5,840 bases of DNA from NCBI GenBank assembly GCA_029240475.1, contig JAREAF010000262.1:1-5840 (forward strand). Direction: 5' to 3'. The first letter of the stretch is position 1; each line of letters starts with the position of its first letter. The notes under the pieces are model-generated. The model saw only the letters and a list, made by a program, of their open reading frames with translations, ran no database searches and was not told where the DNA came from. A program made the translations under genes and the position numbers. Below are positions 5,562 through 5,840 of the stretch, piece after piece. The DNA comes from Rhodospirillales bacterium (lineage in GTDB: Bacteria; Pseudomonadota; Alphaproteobacteria; JAREAF01).

Positions 5562-5840
5562 CTAGGAGCCCGTCCCCTTTCCTTCCATCACTACCGCCCG
5601 CAAGAGCGCGAGCACGCGCTCGCGCACGCGGCGGTCTCGGACCTTGTTGTAGAGCCGCACCAGCTCGAGGGTCTCCCGGCCACCCAGCTCCGAGATGGCG
5701 GCCGTTCCGCTCGATCGCCGCCTGGTGGCCGGCCGGGCGCTCGGCATCTCCTCGAAGAACCAGCCCGGCGGCACGCGGAGCGCGATGGCGAATTCGGCGA
5801 GCCGGCTCGCGCCGATTCGATTGACGCCGCGCTCATATTT
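5562..5840 (-). CDS. XRE/Cro-C1 family DNA-binding regulator, C-terminal part
   Basis: A frame entering from the right edge on the minus strand ends at TAG (5562-5564), giving 92 residues. It opens with KYERGVNRIGASRLAEFAIALRVP (1-24), the second half of a Cro/C1 helix-turn-helix domain, whose recognition helix lies just beyond the edge. PGWFFEEMP (25-33) is the usual domain end. A basic linker (about 34-47) and a helical tail (ELGGRETLELVRLYNKVRDRRVRERVLALLRAVV, 51-84) follow. This architecture is common in short alphaproteobacterial regulators of about 130 residues, so roughly a third is missing. It converges with gpsA, leaving 6 bp between the stops. Its target cannot be inferred here. Confidence 0.88.
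   Translation of the reverse strand, partial: KYERGVNRIGASRLAEFAIALRVPPGWFFEEMPSARPATRRRSSGTAAISELGGRETLELVRLYNKVRDRRVRERVLALLRAVVMEGKGTGS

Overview
The window is GC-rich, gene-dense bacterial DNA, most likely from an alphaproteobacterium of the Rhizobiales type. Two things suggest this. The right edge carries a Cro/C1-type regulator with the KYERG-NRIGASRL signature usual in that class. The gap near 3783-3810 contains a GCATGCCGAAAAAGTGGG core that resembles half of a palindromic intergenic element I recall from rhizobial genomes. There are no RNA genes, CRISPR arrays, insertion sequences or phage genes.

Layout, left to right. The 3' end of an unrecognised gene (2-271, +) is followed by a complete AMP-forming acyl-CoA synthetase (354-2009, +). 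This meets, tail to tail with a 6-bp gap, a leftward block on the minus strand. In transcription order the block is: an 84-residue protein with a single C-terminal membrane anchor (4648-4394), a four-helix membrane protein (4289-3819), an Fe(II)/2-oxoglutarate dioxygenase of the PhyH/ectoine-hydroxylase type (3696-2890), and an exported phosphodiester-glycosidase-family (NAGPA/DUF2233) protein (2864-2016). The last two are 25-31 bp apart and probably co-transcribed. The first two are separated from each other and from the dioxygenase by gaps of about 100-120 bp. A 128-bp divergent region leads to gpsA on the plus strand (4777-5555), which then converges with the regulator gene at the right edge (5562-5840, -).

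The most notable feature is gpsA (glycerol-3-phosphate dehydrogenase). Its first 199 codons and last 60 codons are well conserved. About 70 codons between them are missing, and the two parts are in different frames. The lost segment is the one carrying the conserved GLGDL and NQSRN-type active-site motifs, so the gene as written cannot make a working enzyme. It is either a pseudogene, probably a second copy, or an assembly error. Its wording looks more gammaproteobacterial than alphaproteobacterial.

The genes do not form one obvious pathway. The synthetase activates carboxylic acids to CoA thioesters, the dioxygenase hydroxylates an unknown small molecule, and the exported protein may act on a glycan or glycolipid phosphodiester. 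I see no defence system, biosynthetic cluster or clearly new multi-gene system.
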